A stretch of DNA of 64,000 nt, taken from Desmodus rotundus. Lineage: Eukaryota; Chordata; Mammalia; Chiroptera; Phyllostomidae. The notes below the pieces were generated by a model, which saw only the letters and a list, made by a program, of their open reading frames with translations, was not told the origin of the DNA and did no database searches. The stretch covers positions 56,445,459-56,509,458 of the forward strand of contig NC_071392.1 of NCBI RefSeq assembly GCF_022682495.2. Direction: 5' to 3'. A program made the position numbers and the translations under genes. Below are positions 35,841 through 49,000 of this stretch, one piece after another (the first letter of the stretch is position 1; every line of letters begins with the position of its first letter).

Positions 35841-37999
35841 CAATAAAACATTCTGCCTAATAAAACCTTAAACTTCCTCAAATGTTAAGTGTAACACTGC
35901 TTTTTAAAGTACTTTCTCTATTTTATTTCTGTATCTGTATGTACTGCTTTGTTTCTTGACATTAATCCAGATGTGAACCGAACCCCATCACCCATTTCAC
36001 AAAAGTCTCCTTATACTAAATACTTTATGCATTTGATAATATTATTGACCTGTTATTCTTCCTCCTTTTGCTCTTTATTTTTAGAGGAATCAGAATATTC
36101 CTCTAATTTGTGATATGCACAAAGTTTCTATCCACATGAGCATCCCTTGAAATATCATCTATTGTCAAGAGCATGTGTTTTAGAAAAATACATTTTTTCC
36201 TAAAAAAAGTGATGTCTTAATATAGCAGTATTTTCTTAGCATGTTGCATCTATCTACTTCGTTTCTACATCTATGTACCATACATCACACTATCATATAA
36301 TGGATTGACGATGACACTCTGTCTGACATGCACATGGCCCCCTGCTGTCCAATGAAGAACTTCAAACAGTTTATAACATAATGGGGGTAAATCTTCTGCC
36401 CTGGATGGCCACAGTGGGAAGGCAGGATTGGCTGATGATGGCTCTACCCTTGAACATCCACTTAGTGTTCAGATCTCCATTTTAGGGACTTTGAACAGTA
36501 AACTCTAGAAGACAGTTGAGAAATAAATGGTAAATAGAGAGAAGGTAAGTGGAAACTATGATGTGGCAGAAGTCAAGGGGAGCAGAAATCCTGAGGTGAG
36601 TTGAAATCAGTTTGTGCAAACTGATCAGCAAATAACTGCGTGTTAGAATGGAAGGGCATGGAGCAACCAAAATTAACAACTACTAAAAAGACAACTGGAA
36701 AGAAAGCCAGGTTGCTGGAGTTGAGTGACTCCTTACTGATGTTCTACTACTTTAGAAGGCTAGGGTTCCAATTGCAAGTGCCTCTATCACTCTGTGAGAC
36801 TCAGCTCTAAATCTATCAGGATAAGATTTTATCTCCCTGTTTTATGAGAATGAAAAGTTTATCTCCCTCTTTTACAAAGATAAAGGTTTTTTTCTCCCTC
36901 TCTTTCAAGGAGAAACATGTACCTCCCTCTTTTACAAAGATGAAAGTTTATCTCCCCCAAAAGAATAGACAATACAATCTCTATCCACAATGCCAGAAGA
37001 GAAACCTTTTTTGAGGTTCAGCCTTGCCAATTGACAAACATATAAATCTGGATTTCTCAAAAAAATTCTTCTAAATAATTACCTTTGTGAAACAAAAGTC
37101 TACCTTTAAAATACAAATGGCTAGTCTCCAAGAGCCATTATCTGGACCATCTTTTGGAATGCAAATTTCTGGAAAGTAGATCTTATTTAAAAAATCTTGG
37201 CCATGTGAAAAAATCAATTTAACATTATTTCTGATGGTCAAACTTTCTAAATCAGTGAGTTTTGCTTTATAATACATGTCTTATAAAAATATGTCTTTCA
37301 AAAGTATGAGTATGTTTGTCAATAGAAAAGCTTATGTTTCTAAGAGTTATGAAATATATTTGCCCATCTAGGAAATGCTAATAGCTCACCATTTAACTGT
37401 CTAATGAAGAGTTGAAGTTTGGTTCTTTTTACTCCATCATAAGGACAAAAATCTTCCTTGTCTTATATTTTTCTCCCTTCCTGATTCCTCCAGAATCTGA
37501 TAATTCTTAATGAGTAAGTCATGGCAATACATTTCTTTCCACAAATCCAGTAAGACCAGTTTACAATTGTGATTTTACTAACCAAGACATTGACTGAAAT
37601 ATCATGTTTAAACAAGATATACTTGGATGCTGGATATTACCAGAAAGCCTACGGAATTGAGATTGACTTCCAAAGCCAATAAAAGCCCACTGCAGAAGTA
37701 GCCTTGTACCTTACTTGGCCACATGGTTCATGACACTCTTTACAGACAAGAAAGAAAAGTTACTTTCCTGAGAAATGACAAAAAAATGAAATTCAAGACA
37801 TTTTGAGGAATTCAGAAACTTAAGAAATTTACCCAAACCTATAGATATTGCAGATATTGCAGGCAGAGCTTAATGACAACTGTGTGCCTTGACTTCCACA
37901 CCCTGAGGGGCTGACTAAAACTTAATCTGGAAATTCCTTGTAAAAGTCCAGTTAAGCAAATTTAAAGAGCCTATATAATCAATTGTTAATCTTGTGTTT
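35841..37999. other. Unassigned DNA with a short tandem repeat and a possible LTR-like polyA signal
   Basis: No gene recognised. A tandem repeat of about 30 bp is at 36826-36957. 'ccaataaaagcccactgcag' near 37677 looks like an LTR polyA region, but I could not find TG...CA ends or a target duplication. Confidence 0.35.
36826..36957. repeat. About 30-bp degenerate tandem repeat (four units)
   Basis: Units share 'tttatctccctcttttacaa' followed by 'agat' (36826, 36856, about 36887 and 36922 onward). Imperfect, so not recent. Confidence 0.7.
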
Positions 38000-38210
38000 A
38001 TGCACATGATCAGACCACGAAGTGGGAGGGGATAATGGGGGTAGAGGGAAGAGGGAAGTGTTGTAAAAGAACAGATACAAAGGACACATAGACAAAGCCA
38101 AGGGGGGTCAGGATCAAGGGTGGGAGGTGAGGATGGCTGGGGTCAGAGGGAGTGGTGAGTGGAAAATGGAGACAACTGAACCTGAACAACAATTTGAAAA
38201 AAGACTAAAC
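38000..38210 (+). mobile_element. 5'-truncated L1 3' UTR, plus strand
   Basis: 'gtgggaggggataatggggg', 'acaaaggacacatagacaaa' then 'gccaaggggg', a G-rich tract, 'ggagacaactgaacctgaac' and an A-rich end. This is the L1 3' UTR of the main family, diverged. No target duplication was identified. Confidence 0.75.
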
Positions 38211-39071
38211 TTAATGTAGTCTCTTTAATGAAAATGAGGGTGGTTATTTTTATATGTGTTTCAATGGAAATCACAATGCCAAATTGTGGATGTTGGACTC
38301 TAATACAATTAACTACCTTCAGTTTTGTTTTCACTTATAAACTAAACTAATTCCTGAATTCCTCTAGTTTTTTTCAACCCTCCAAGCTAATGTTTCAATT
38401 TTTTCTCTCACCTTTGGACTAGAATTTAATGGGAGTTAAACTGTTTTTATAAAATGCCATATAGAATTTACCTCAACACCTAATGGCATCAACAGAGATG
38501 TTGAAACTGCAGACAAGGAGAATGTGTCAAACTGACAATTTAATTTCATTCCAGCAAAAGCCTTACAACTAGACATCTGCTCGACTGACAGCCTTACAAA
38601 TCCAGAAACTGATTTAAAATTTTCTGTGTTTATTAACTTTTATGTTCTTCCTTCTGTTTTCATAGGCTATATGCCTATGACTTATTTACCTGATTATTTG
38701 TTTGCATAATATATGTCTCACTTTAAAGCCCACCTACATTGCCATCTCCTTAAATGGGACTGAAGAGTTTTACTGGATTGAATTGTTGTCAAGACTAAAT
38801 TGTTGAGTTAGGAGTATGGGGTGCTTTACTGGCTCCACTTAGAACTGTTTTCCCTTTTCTGCCCTAATGATTCAGAGAGAAAAAGGCCCAATGTTATTCA
38901 TGGTGGGGGTTGGGGAATCTTAGAATGTTCTCATGAACATAATTTTAATTAGATATAGTAAGCAAGAAGGCTTTGGAGAGATCTGACACACTGTCTTCTA
39001 GGGAAGCCACTTCTCTGACTTAATCTGGGTCACTTTAAAGTTAGTCCATCCCTGAATGTGCCTGAACTATT
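38211..39071. other. Unassigned DNA
   Basis: No recognised feature. Nothing in the short frames supports a gene. Confidence 0.35.
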
Positions 39072-41355
39072 ATTATAAAGACAACATCATCCTCATGCCA
39101 AAAGCAGATAGGACAAAACAAAGAAAGAAAACTACAGGCTGATATGACTTATAAACACAGATAATAAAATTCTCAACATAATATTGGCAAATTGTATCCA
39201 GCAATACATTAAAAAGATCACACACCATGATCAAATGGGATTCACTGCAGGAATGTAAGGATGGTACAATATTCAAAAATCAATAAACACAATACATCAC
39301 ATAAACAAAAGGAAAGGAAGAAATCACATGATCATATCAACAGATGCAGAAAAAGCATTTGTTAAGGCACAGCATCCATTTATGATAAAAAAAAAACTCA
39401 GCAAATTGGGAGTTGAGGGAGCATACATCAACATAATAAAGGCCATATAGAAGAAAACAGCCAACATAATATTCAATGGACAAAAACTAAAAGCTTTCCC
39501 TTTAAGATCACAAACAAAACAAGGTGTACATTGTCATCACTTCTATTCAACATAGCATTAGAAGTCCTAGCCACAGTGATCAGACAAAATAAAAAGAAAT
39601 AAAAGGCATCTAAATTAGAAAGGAGGAAGCAAAACTGTCATTGGTTGCAGATGACATAACGCTGTACATACAAAATTCTATGGAGTCCACAAAAAAGCTT
39701 GACCTAATAATTGAATTTGGCAAAACAACAGCATACAAAGTCAATATTCAGAAATTGAAGGCATTTTTGTACACTAACAACAAAATATCAGAAACAGAAA
39801 TCAGGGGGGAAAATCCCACTTGATATAGCAATAAGAAAAATAAAGTACCTAGGAATAAATCTATCCAAGGAGGTAAGAGATCTGTACTGAGAAACCTACA
39901 CAACACTGGAAAAAGAGATTAAGGAAGACACAAATAAATGGAAGCATATACCATGTTCATGGATTGGAAGAATTAACATCATGAAAATGCCCATACTTCC
40001 CAAAACAATTAACAGATTCACTGCAATCCTGATTAAAGTACCAATAATATATTTCACAGATATAGACCAAACATTTCAAAAATTTAAATGGAACATAAGC
40101 AATCCTGAATAGCTGCAGCAATTTTGAGAAATCGAAACAAGGTAAGAGGGATCACAATACCTTATACCAAATTATATACAAAGCCACTGTAATCAGAAGA
40201 GTTTGGTACTGGCATAAGGACAGACACATAGACAAATGGAACACAATAGACAGCCCAGAAATAAAACCAAGTCTCTATGATCAATTAATATTTGGCAAAG
40301 GGAGAAGAGCATAAACTGGAGTAAAAGTAACCTCTTCAACAAATGGTGTTGGGAGATCTGGACAGCTATATGCCAAACAATGAAAAACAACCATCAACTT
40401 ACACCATACATAAAAATAAACTCAAGATGGATAAAATACTTAAATGTAAGTTGTAACACCATAAAAGTCCTAGAGGATAACATAGGCAGCAAAATCTCAG
40501 ATATTCCACATAGTAATATTTTCACTGATATATCCCCAAGATCAAGGGATATCAAGGAAAGAAAAAGCAAATGGGACTTCATGAAAACAAAAAGCTTCTT
40601 CATGGCTAAAGAAAACATCAGCAAAACTAAGAGAACCAACTGTATGGGAAAATATATTTGCCAATGTTACTTTGGATAAAGGTTTGATCTCCAAAATATA
40701 TAAAGAACTCAAATGAGTCCACTCCAGGAAGACAAACACCCCAATTAAAACATGGGCAAAGGACTTGAACAGACACTTCTCCAAGGAGGACCTATAGAGG
40801 GCTCAGAGACATATGAAAGGATGCTCAGCATCATTAGCCAACAGAGAGATGCAAATTAAAATCACATTGAGACACCACTTCACACCGGTGAGAATAGCCA
40901 TCATAAACAAATCAACAAAAAAAGTGTTTGAGAAGATGTGGAGAAAAGGGAAACCTAGTGCACTGTTGGTGGGAATGCACACTGGTGCAGCCACCATGGA
41001 AAATAGTATGGAGTTTCCTCAAAAAAACTAAAAATGGAACTGCCTTTCAACCTGGCAATTCCACTGCTGGGATTATATCCTAAGAATTCTGAAACACTAA
41101 TTCAAAAGAATCCATGCACTGCAATGTTCATAGCAGCACAATTTACAATAGACAAGTGCTGGAAGCAACCTAAGTGCCCATCAGTAAATGAGTGGATCAA
41201 AAACTCACATTTACACAATAGAATACCACCCAGCAGAAAGAAAGAAGGAGCTCCTACCCTTCGCAACAGGAGGGAGAGATGTGGAGAGCATTAAGCTAAG
41301 TATAATAAGCCAGGCAGTGAAAGGCAAATACCATATGATCTCACCTTTAAGTTAA
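39072..41355 (+). pseudogene. L1-H ORF2 C-terminal two thirds, broken
   Basis: The reverse-transcriptase catalytic box reads 'VADDITLYIQN' (39641-39823), keeping the two aspartates. Later open pieces at 40380-40679, 40813-41031 and 41034-41294 carry the thumb and C-terminal segments ('[23 protein letters not shown]'). The Cys/His-rich C-terminal region is split by frameshifts, and the frame ends in a stop at 41353-41355. The endonuclease domain is absent. Confidence 0.8.
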
Positions 41356-41640
41356 ACCTAATCAACAAAACAAACAAGCAAGCAAAATATAACCAGATAC
41401 ATTGAAATAAGTAACAAACTGACAATAGCCGGAGGGGAGAGGAAAGGGGATAATGGTGGGTGGGGGGAAAGGGAGAAAGTTCATAATGGAACATGCATAA
41501 AGGACCCATGTACTAAGCCAAAGAGGGGCTAGGATTGAGGATTAGAAGTGGGCATGGATGGGCAGTGAAGAGTAGTTGGGGGAAAGGGCGACAACTGTAC
41601 TTGAACAACAATAAAAAAAGAAAAAGAAAAATAATAAAAT
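39072..41640 (+). mobile_element. L1-H: 5'-truncated L1, plus strand
   Basis: Starts inside the reverse-transcriptase part of ORF2 and runs to a complete 3' UTR and A-rich tail ('ctgtacttgaacaacaataa'). It is more diverged than L1-B. Lack of any upstream L1 fits ordinary 5' truncation during insertion. I could not define a target duplication. Confidence 0.85.
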
Positions 41641-42462
41641 AAAAACATAAAGGTATTTTATAATGTATATAATATTTAAGTACAGTAGGATAAATGTATG
41701 ATTTTTAAATAAATACACTGTATTCTGTGGCATACTCTAAAAAAATAAAATAAAATAAGGTTAGTCCCTCCTTCTGCCCCTTAGATATTACATTTCATCA
41801 GATCTTTAGTTATTATAATTCTCCTAAGTTTTGGACTATGCCTTTTTAACTATAGTGTTAATTATGTCACCCTTAGTGTACAGCAAAAATGCCAGGTTGT
41901 CCAACAGTGACATCCTCTAGACATTATTTATGCAGCCAACTGACCTGGATATTGCACAATAGCTTTTCCTTGTGTGAAGACTCCCTTTCCCTTTTTGCTC
42001 CCTTCTTTAGCAGAGCCTTTAAGCCTTGAAATAGGCAGGACTATGTTCTTTAACAAGAAGAAACAGCTACAGAAGACGAGACCTTCATGCATTTACCCTT
42101 GTCAGATGACAAGGTTCAAGGTCTTTAGGAAGCAATGTTACTGTAGGTAGTTAACTAATTATTAATAAGAAAGGGTAGCAAAGGGAATTAGACATTGAAT
42201 TTAATAAACTGGGGAGCATAAGCATGCTTGGTTTTCCAGGGAGCTACAGCATTTTCATACTTATTCACAAACTCTAGGAGACTGCTGGCAAGGAGAATTA
42301 ATTTTAAGAGGCCACGAAATATCCGCAAGAACACTTCACCTGCTGATACCTGATTTTGGAGGGTTATGAGGATGTGCTTAACTATAGAATTCTGTCAGTC
42401 TAACTAAGGGGTATGGACCTATCAAAAGCCAATGAAAGCTTATAAAATTAATTGGTTCTTTT
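41641..42462. other. Unassigned DNA
   Basis: No recognised gene or repeat. The same sequence continues after the L1 insertion at 42476-43188. A TATA-like 'cttataaaat' near 42439 hints at an old LTR, without supporting ends. Confidence 0.3.
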
Positions 42463-42475
42463 GAAAAAGTACCTG

Positions 42476-43188
42476 GAGAAAAGGGAACCCTAGTACATTG
42501 TTAGTGGGAATGAAGACTGGTGCAGCCACTGTGGAAAACTGTATGGAATTTCCTCAGAAAACTAAAAATGGAAGTGCCCTCTGACCCAGCAATTCCACTG
42601 CTGGGATTATACCCTAAGAGCCCTGAAACACCAATCTAAAAGAACCTATGCACCCCAGTGTTCATAGCAACACAATTCACAATAGCCATGTTCTGGAAGC
42701 AACCTAGTAGCAAGCAACTCAAGCGCCCATCAGCAAATGAGTGGATCCAAAAACAATGGTACATTTACACAATGGAATTCTACACAGCAGAGAGAAAAAA
42801 GGAGCTTATCCCCTTTGTGACAGCATGGATGGAACTGGAGAGCATTATGCTAAGTGAAATAAGCCATGCAGTGAGGAACAAATACAATATGATCTCACCT
42901 TTAACTGGAACATAATCAACAGAAGCAAAAAGCAAACAAAATATAACCAGAGACATTGAAGTTAAGAACAATCTAACAATAGCCAGAAGAGACGGGGGAA
43001 GGGACAGTGATGAGAAGGGTTTTCAGGAGCTACTGTAAAGGACACATGGACAAAACCAAGGGGGAGGGTAGAAGCAGGGGAAGGAGGTGGGTTCAGCTGG
43101 GGTGGGGTGGAGGGGTGGGGATAAAATGCAGACAACTGTAATTGAACAACAACAACAAAAAAAAAAAAACTGGAAAAAAAAGAAAAAA
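42476..43188 (+). mobile_element. 5'-truncated L1 with perfect 13-bp target duplication, plus strand
   Basis: Begins in ORF2 at 'gagaaaagggaaccctagta', keeps the ORF2 C-terminus (open piece 42658-42915 ending in 'ISPLTGT' and a stop), then the full 3' UTR and a long A-rich tail. It is flanked by exact 13-bp repeats GAAAAAGTACCTG (42463-42475 and 43189-43201). The tail carries extra 'ctgg' and 'gaaaag' inclusions. Confidence 0.92.
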
Positions 43189-43201
43189 GAAAAAGTACCT
43201 G

Positions 43202-45104
43202 ATCAATTTCTAACCCAAGTTAATATAATCCCAGGTAAACAAAGAAACTCTCTCTCTCCCCCTCTCTGTTTTTCTTTCTCACCCACCTGGTAACACATTC
43301 ACCCCATTCATTCATGTGTTCTGTCACCCAGGAGTACGGAACCATGTGGGTCTAGCAGCTACCAGGGCCCACAGCAGACTGCATGGGCTCCAAAGGTCTG
43401 AGCTTTAATATGAAACAGAAACTCTGGACACTACCTTTTGTATTTGGTCTTGCTGAGGACATGGTTGGGCTTTTTCCATGAAAGGGGCGGATAGAGAAGG
43501 GATACAGGGGCAGCCTTCCACATAAATAAACCATTTGTCACATCACAGTCTTCCTTGCATGGGTCATTGGAAAGCTTTTCTTGTGATCCTGTGGAAGAAC
43601 CTGATTTCCACAGACAACAACAATTGGACTACTTGTCATGGAGTAGTGACTCCTTCAAATAACTTAAAGTTGTTACTTTTACTTGATCAGCCAACTTAGT
43701 GTGATGTTGCATGGTACTGGGATTTCTTAGGAAAATCCCCTTATTAACATTAAATTCTCCAACTGGGAAATGAGACTAAGGTCCTCTTGGAAGTGCCCTT
43801 TGGGAAATGTTATCATCTCTTTTGATGCATGGTATAGAGATCAGGCCTATTTACTCAAGTTAAGCTCAGTTTGCTAAGTAGCTGAAGTCCTTGGAATTCT
43901 TTTTGGTAAAACATTTGTTGTAGCTCTTCCTGTATGCTGTCTTTGCTCTTATATGTGAACCTCAGGTATCTGATTGTGACTATCCTCTGCCCTTTTCTCT
44001 AAAGGAGTAGTGTATTTAGTCCTATCAGGATGGTTACTCATGACCTCATCTTAAGACATTACAGACAGATGAGTTTCACATAAATCTGTAGTAAAACTTT
44101 AGTTCATAGACCATCAAGTGAGTTTTCTCATAAAAATTTTCCCCTTTATGTGCTTTTGAAATAATAGAAAGCATGTAAAGGGGAAAAATCAGGATAAAAT
44201 TGATTAAATGTGGCTGGAAAGTTTTTGTAATACCAGAGGAAAATCAAGGCACTTTATCCTCCCACTCTATTACCTTCCATTTTACCAGAGAGGCTAAATT
44301 ATTGTTGTCACACCACATAACATTAAATTTTAATTGGAAACTAGCCAGCTAAGCAGAAACTGGAGTCTGGTATTTTGAAATGCCAAGTGGGTAAATAGTC
44401 CAGTCTTTAGGAGAAGCAAAAGCAAATGTGAAGTGAACTGAAATTGAGTTCAGACAGGTCTGATGATTGATTGTATGGGATGGAGATTCCATATATGAAT
44501 ACTTCTCACTGCCTGAACACTACCAACTAAATGGCAGACCGTGTTAACTTGTCAGTGCACAGAGTCTTTGGGGGGAGTAGTTAAGGAGTACCTTAGGAAT
44601 TGCTTGTGCCACTCACTCACAATAAACAATGATAGCAGCTTTATAGACCTGTTCTCATGTTCAGACCTCACATGCACTCTATGTACTATTAGAACACCAG
44701 TCATTTAGTTGATTTCTACTCATTTTTCATGTTCTAATTTTTGTGCCCTTTCCTTAGGAAGTTTTCCCTGATAGTCTCAGTCTGACTTGTTTGTAAAATT
44801 CCTTCCTGTTTGCTCTCTCAGCCCCATGTATTTTCCTATTCAAATATGGTGTCATAGCCCACTTAAAATACTAGATTATAAGGAATTTGAAGTTACAGAC
44901 CATGTCTATTTTCTTTTCTTGGCATTTGGTGGGTATATTATGCAATTTATAGAGAAAGGGGTTGATTAGAAAGAACTATTTCTTGAGTATTAATTTGTCA
45001 TCAGGATCAGAATACACTACTTGGAGGAAATTTTGAAGAGAGAGAAGAGTTGGTGAGATGAAATGAGAGAGAAGTGACTTTTCTAGAATACCTGTCTCTG
45101 CCAG
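43202..45104. other. Unassigned DNA
   Basis: No gene recognised on either strand. 43202-43560 has a pyrimidine-rich start and an 'aaataaacc' motif (near 43523) that could belong to an old LTR, not proven. The rest lacks long frames or repeat signatures. Confidence 0.3.
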
Positions 45105-45245
45105 GCAGCTTGCAAGATACTTTACACATCTTGTCTATTTATTCTTTATAGTAACCTTTAGAAATCATATAATCAAACTTTCCACCAACTGGAAAGTGAA
45201 GAGAAACATGAAATGACCTAACTTATGTAAGTCTGCACATTTTCT
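45105..45245 (-). mobile_element. MIR SINE, minus strand
   Basis: Reverse complement of the MIR 3' half: 'gccaggcagcttgcaagata', 'ctttacacatcttgtctatt', 'ggaaagtgaagagaaacatg' and 'acctaacttatgtaag'. Ancient and diverged. Confidence 0.65.
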
Positions 45246-45589
45246 CACTTTGTCGAATTATACCTAAGGCTTTTGATGCTTCCTTGTCCAGTGTGCCCTT
45301 CATGTATTACTAATTCACAAAGTTCATCTTATCCTTCAAAATCCAGTTCACGAATTTCATCTACATTAAATTTTCCTCTGAGAGACCTTCCTAATGCACC
45401 ACCAATCTTTTCAAATAGAATTACAAATTCTTTCCTTTGAACTACAATTTCTATCAGATGCATGAATACCATTGTTTAACACAGAGGATTTGCATTCAAA
45501 CTTCCTGATTTTAAATATTTCTCCCCATTAGTCTTACGACTAAGGGCATATGAACCTCCTTCACTTTGTTTACTCACTTACTGTACTAG

Positions 45590-46015
45590 TCAGGGTTCAA
45601 ACATAGAAGCAGAAATACGAGATATATATTAAGAGAACTTTGCAGAGAATTGGTTTATGTGATTGTGGAGGCTGGCTCCCTGAGTCCAAAATCCATAAGT
45701 CAAGGCCATCAGCAAGGGCAGTATGGAACTCTGGAAAACCAGATAAAGATGCTGTTCAAGGACAAAATACCTTTTTCATCAGGAAAAAATCAGTTCTGCT
45801 CTTAAGGTCATTCAACTGATCCAATCAGGCTTACCCAGATTACCTAGCATAATTTTCTTTACTTAAAGTCAACTGATCACAGGCTTTAATCATAACAAGG
45901 TATCAAAATGTCAACACCTAAAATACTGTTTCATTGCATAAGTAGGACTGATAACTTAGCAAAATCGACACATCAAAAGTCTATCAAACTAATAAAGTGG
46001 TGTGAGGCATGGGAG
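45590..46015. mobile_element. Old interspersed repeat, family uncertain
   Basis: The stretch from 'tcagggttcaaacatagaag' through 'tgtgattgtggaggctggct' and 'cattcaactgatccaatcag' to 'gtcaacacctaaaatactg' follows a widespread mammalian repeat pattern. I recognise the pattern but cannot name the family safely. No coding potential. Confidence 0.45.
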
Positions 46016-46029
46016 AAATAATAATAGAA

Positions 46030-49000
46030 ACTAACTCAGCACTTGGCTATTGTAAATTGTGCTGCTATGAACATTGCGGTGCATAGGTTGTTATGGATTG
46101 GTGTTTCAGGGTTCTTAGGATATAATCCCACATGTGGAATTGCCAGATCAAAAGGCAGTTCCATTTTTAGTTTTCTGAAGAAATTCAATACTGTTTTCCA
46201 CAATAGCTGCACCAGTCTGCATTCCCACCAACAGTGCACCAGGGTTCTCTTTTCTCCACTTCCGCTTCAACACTTGTTTGTTGTTTTGTTTATGATGGTT
46301 ATTCTCACCAGTGTGAAGTGATATCTGATTGTGGTTTTAATTCGCATCTCTCTGATGGCTAGCAATGCTGAGCATATTTTGCTTTTAAAGCACTTGCCTT
46401 CTTTTTTAAATTTTTTTAAAGATTTTATTTATTTATTTTTAGAGAGAAGGGAAGGGAAGAAGAAAGGACGAGATACAACAATGTGTGGTTGCCTCACATT
46501 TGTCCCCTACCGGGAACCTGGCCTGCAACTTAAGCATGTGCCCTGACTGGGTATTGAACTGGTGACCCTTTGCTTTGCAAGCCTGCACTCAATCCACTGA
46601 GCTATACTAGCCAGGGCCTGAGCATCTTTTCATATGTCTCTGTACCCTCTGTGGGATCACATAGGAGAAATGTCTGTTCAAGTCTTTTGCCCATTTTGTG
46701 ATTGGGCTGTTGGTCTTCCTAGAGTGGAGTCACTTGAGTTCTTTATATACTTTGGATATCAAACCCTTGTCTGAGGTATCATCCACAAATATATTTTCCC
46801 ATACGGTTGATTCTCTTTTCTTTTTAATGCTGTTTTCTTTAGCCATGCAGAAGCTTTTTATTTTGATGAGGTCCCATTTGTTTATTCTTTCTTCTATGTC
46901 CCTTGCTCTAAGGGACATATGGGTGAAAATATTGGTGCATAGAATATCACAGATTTTCCTGCCTATTTTCTCCAGTAGAACTTTTATGGAGTCACAACTT
47001 ATATTTAAGTGTTTAAACACCTTGAATTTATTTTTGCACATGATATAAGTTGGTGATCAAGTTTCCTTTTTTTTTTTTTGTATGTAGCTGTCCAGCTCTC
47101 CCAACACCATTTGTTGAAGAGGCTGTTTTTACTCCATTTTATGCTTCTCCCGACTTTGCCAAATATTAATTGACCATAGATGCTTGGGTGTATTTCTTGG
47201 CTCTCTATTCTGTTCCATTGGTCTATGTGTCTGTTCTTGTGCCAGTACCAGGCTGTTTTGATTACACTGGCTTTTAATACAGTTTGATATCAGGTACTGT
47301 GATCCCTCCTACTTTGTTCTTCTTTCACAAAATTGCTGCAGCTATTCAAGGTTGTTTATGGTTGCATATACATTTCTGAATGTTTGTTCCATATCTATGA
47401 AAAATATCATTGGTGTTTTAATAGGGATTGCAGTGAATCTAAATTGCTTTGTGTAGTATGGACATTTTGATGATGTTAATTCTTCTAATCCATGAACACA
47501 GTACATGCTTCCATTCCTTTGTGTCTTCCTTATTCCTTTCTTCAGTGTTATGTAGTTTTCTGAGTACAGGACTTTTACTTCAGTTAGGTTTATTTGTGAG
47601 TAGTTTATTTTTCTTGTTGCTATATCAGATGGGATTTTTCCCCTGATATCTGTTTCTGATATTTCATTGTTGGTATACAAAAATGCCTTTGATTTCTGAA
47701 TATTGACTTTGTGTCCCACTGTTTTGCCAAATTTATTTATTAAGTCAAGCAGTTTTTTCAGGACTCTATAGGATTTTCTATGTGTGTTATCATGTCATCA
47801 GCAAACAATGATAGTTTTGCTTCCTCCTTTCCATTTTGGATGACTTTTATTACTTTGTCTTGTCTGATTGTGTGGCTAGGGTTTTCAATACTTTGTTAAA
47901 TAAGGGTAGTGAAAGTGGACATCCTTGTCTTCTTCCTGATCTTCCTAGGAAGGCTGTTAGATATAGCCCATTGAGCATGATGTTGTCTGTAGGTCTCTCA
48001 TATATGGCCTTTATAATGTTGAGGAATGCTCTCTCAATTCCCACTTTACTGAGTGCTTTTTATCATAAGTGGGTGCTATATCGTATCAAATGCTTTTTCC
48101 GCATTTATTGATATGATCATGTGATTTTTGTCTTTGCTGTTGTTGATGTGATGTATTATGTTTATTGATTTGCAAATATTGTACCATCCTTGCATCCCTG
48201 GGCTGAATCCAACTTGGTCATGGTGTATGATCTTTTTAATGTATTGCTGGATGCGGTTTGCCAATATTTTGTTGAGAATTTTAGCGTCTATTTTCATCAG
48301 CGATATTGGCCTGAAATTTTCTTTCTTTGTTGTGTCTTTATCTGGTTTTGGGATTAGGATGATGCTGGCTTCAAAAAACGAGTTTGGGAGTCTTCCATCA
48401 GTTTGGATTTTTTCGAATAGTCTGTGAAGGATAGGGGTTAGCTCTTCCTTAAACGCTTTGTGAAATTCTCCTGTGAATCCATCTGGCCCAGGGCTTTTGT
48501 GTGTTGGGATTTTTTTGATGACTGCTTCAATTTTGTCTGCTGTTATTGGTCTGTTCAGGTTTTCTGCTTCTTCTTCATTCAGTTTTGCAGGATTATATTT
48601 TTCTAGAAATGTGAACATTTCACCTAGGTCTTCAAATTTCTTGGCATCCAGTTCTTCATAGTAATTTCTTACAATCCTTTGTATTTCTGTGGTATCAGTT
48701 GTAATCTCTCCTCTTTCATTTTCAATTGTGTTTATTTGGATCCTCTCTCTTTTTTTTCTTGATGAGCCTACTTACAGGCTTGTCGATTTTGTTTATCTTT
48801 TCAAAGAACCAGCTCCTGGATTCATTGATCCTTTGAATTGTGCTTTTAGTCTCTATGTCATTTAACTCTGCTCTGATCTTGGTTATTTCCTTCCTTCTGC
48901 TTGCTCTGGGCCGTCTTTTTTGTTGCTCCTCCAATTCTTGTAGGCGTAGGGTTTGGTTGTTTGTTTGAAATGTTTCTATCTTTTTAAGGTAGGCCTGTAT

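Noticed and set aside
41745..43560. Old LTR with a TATA-like box split by the L1 at 42476
   Set aside because: TATA-like and AATAAA-like motifs are present, but no terminal dinucleotides or target duplication could be found, so it was left unassigned.
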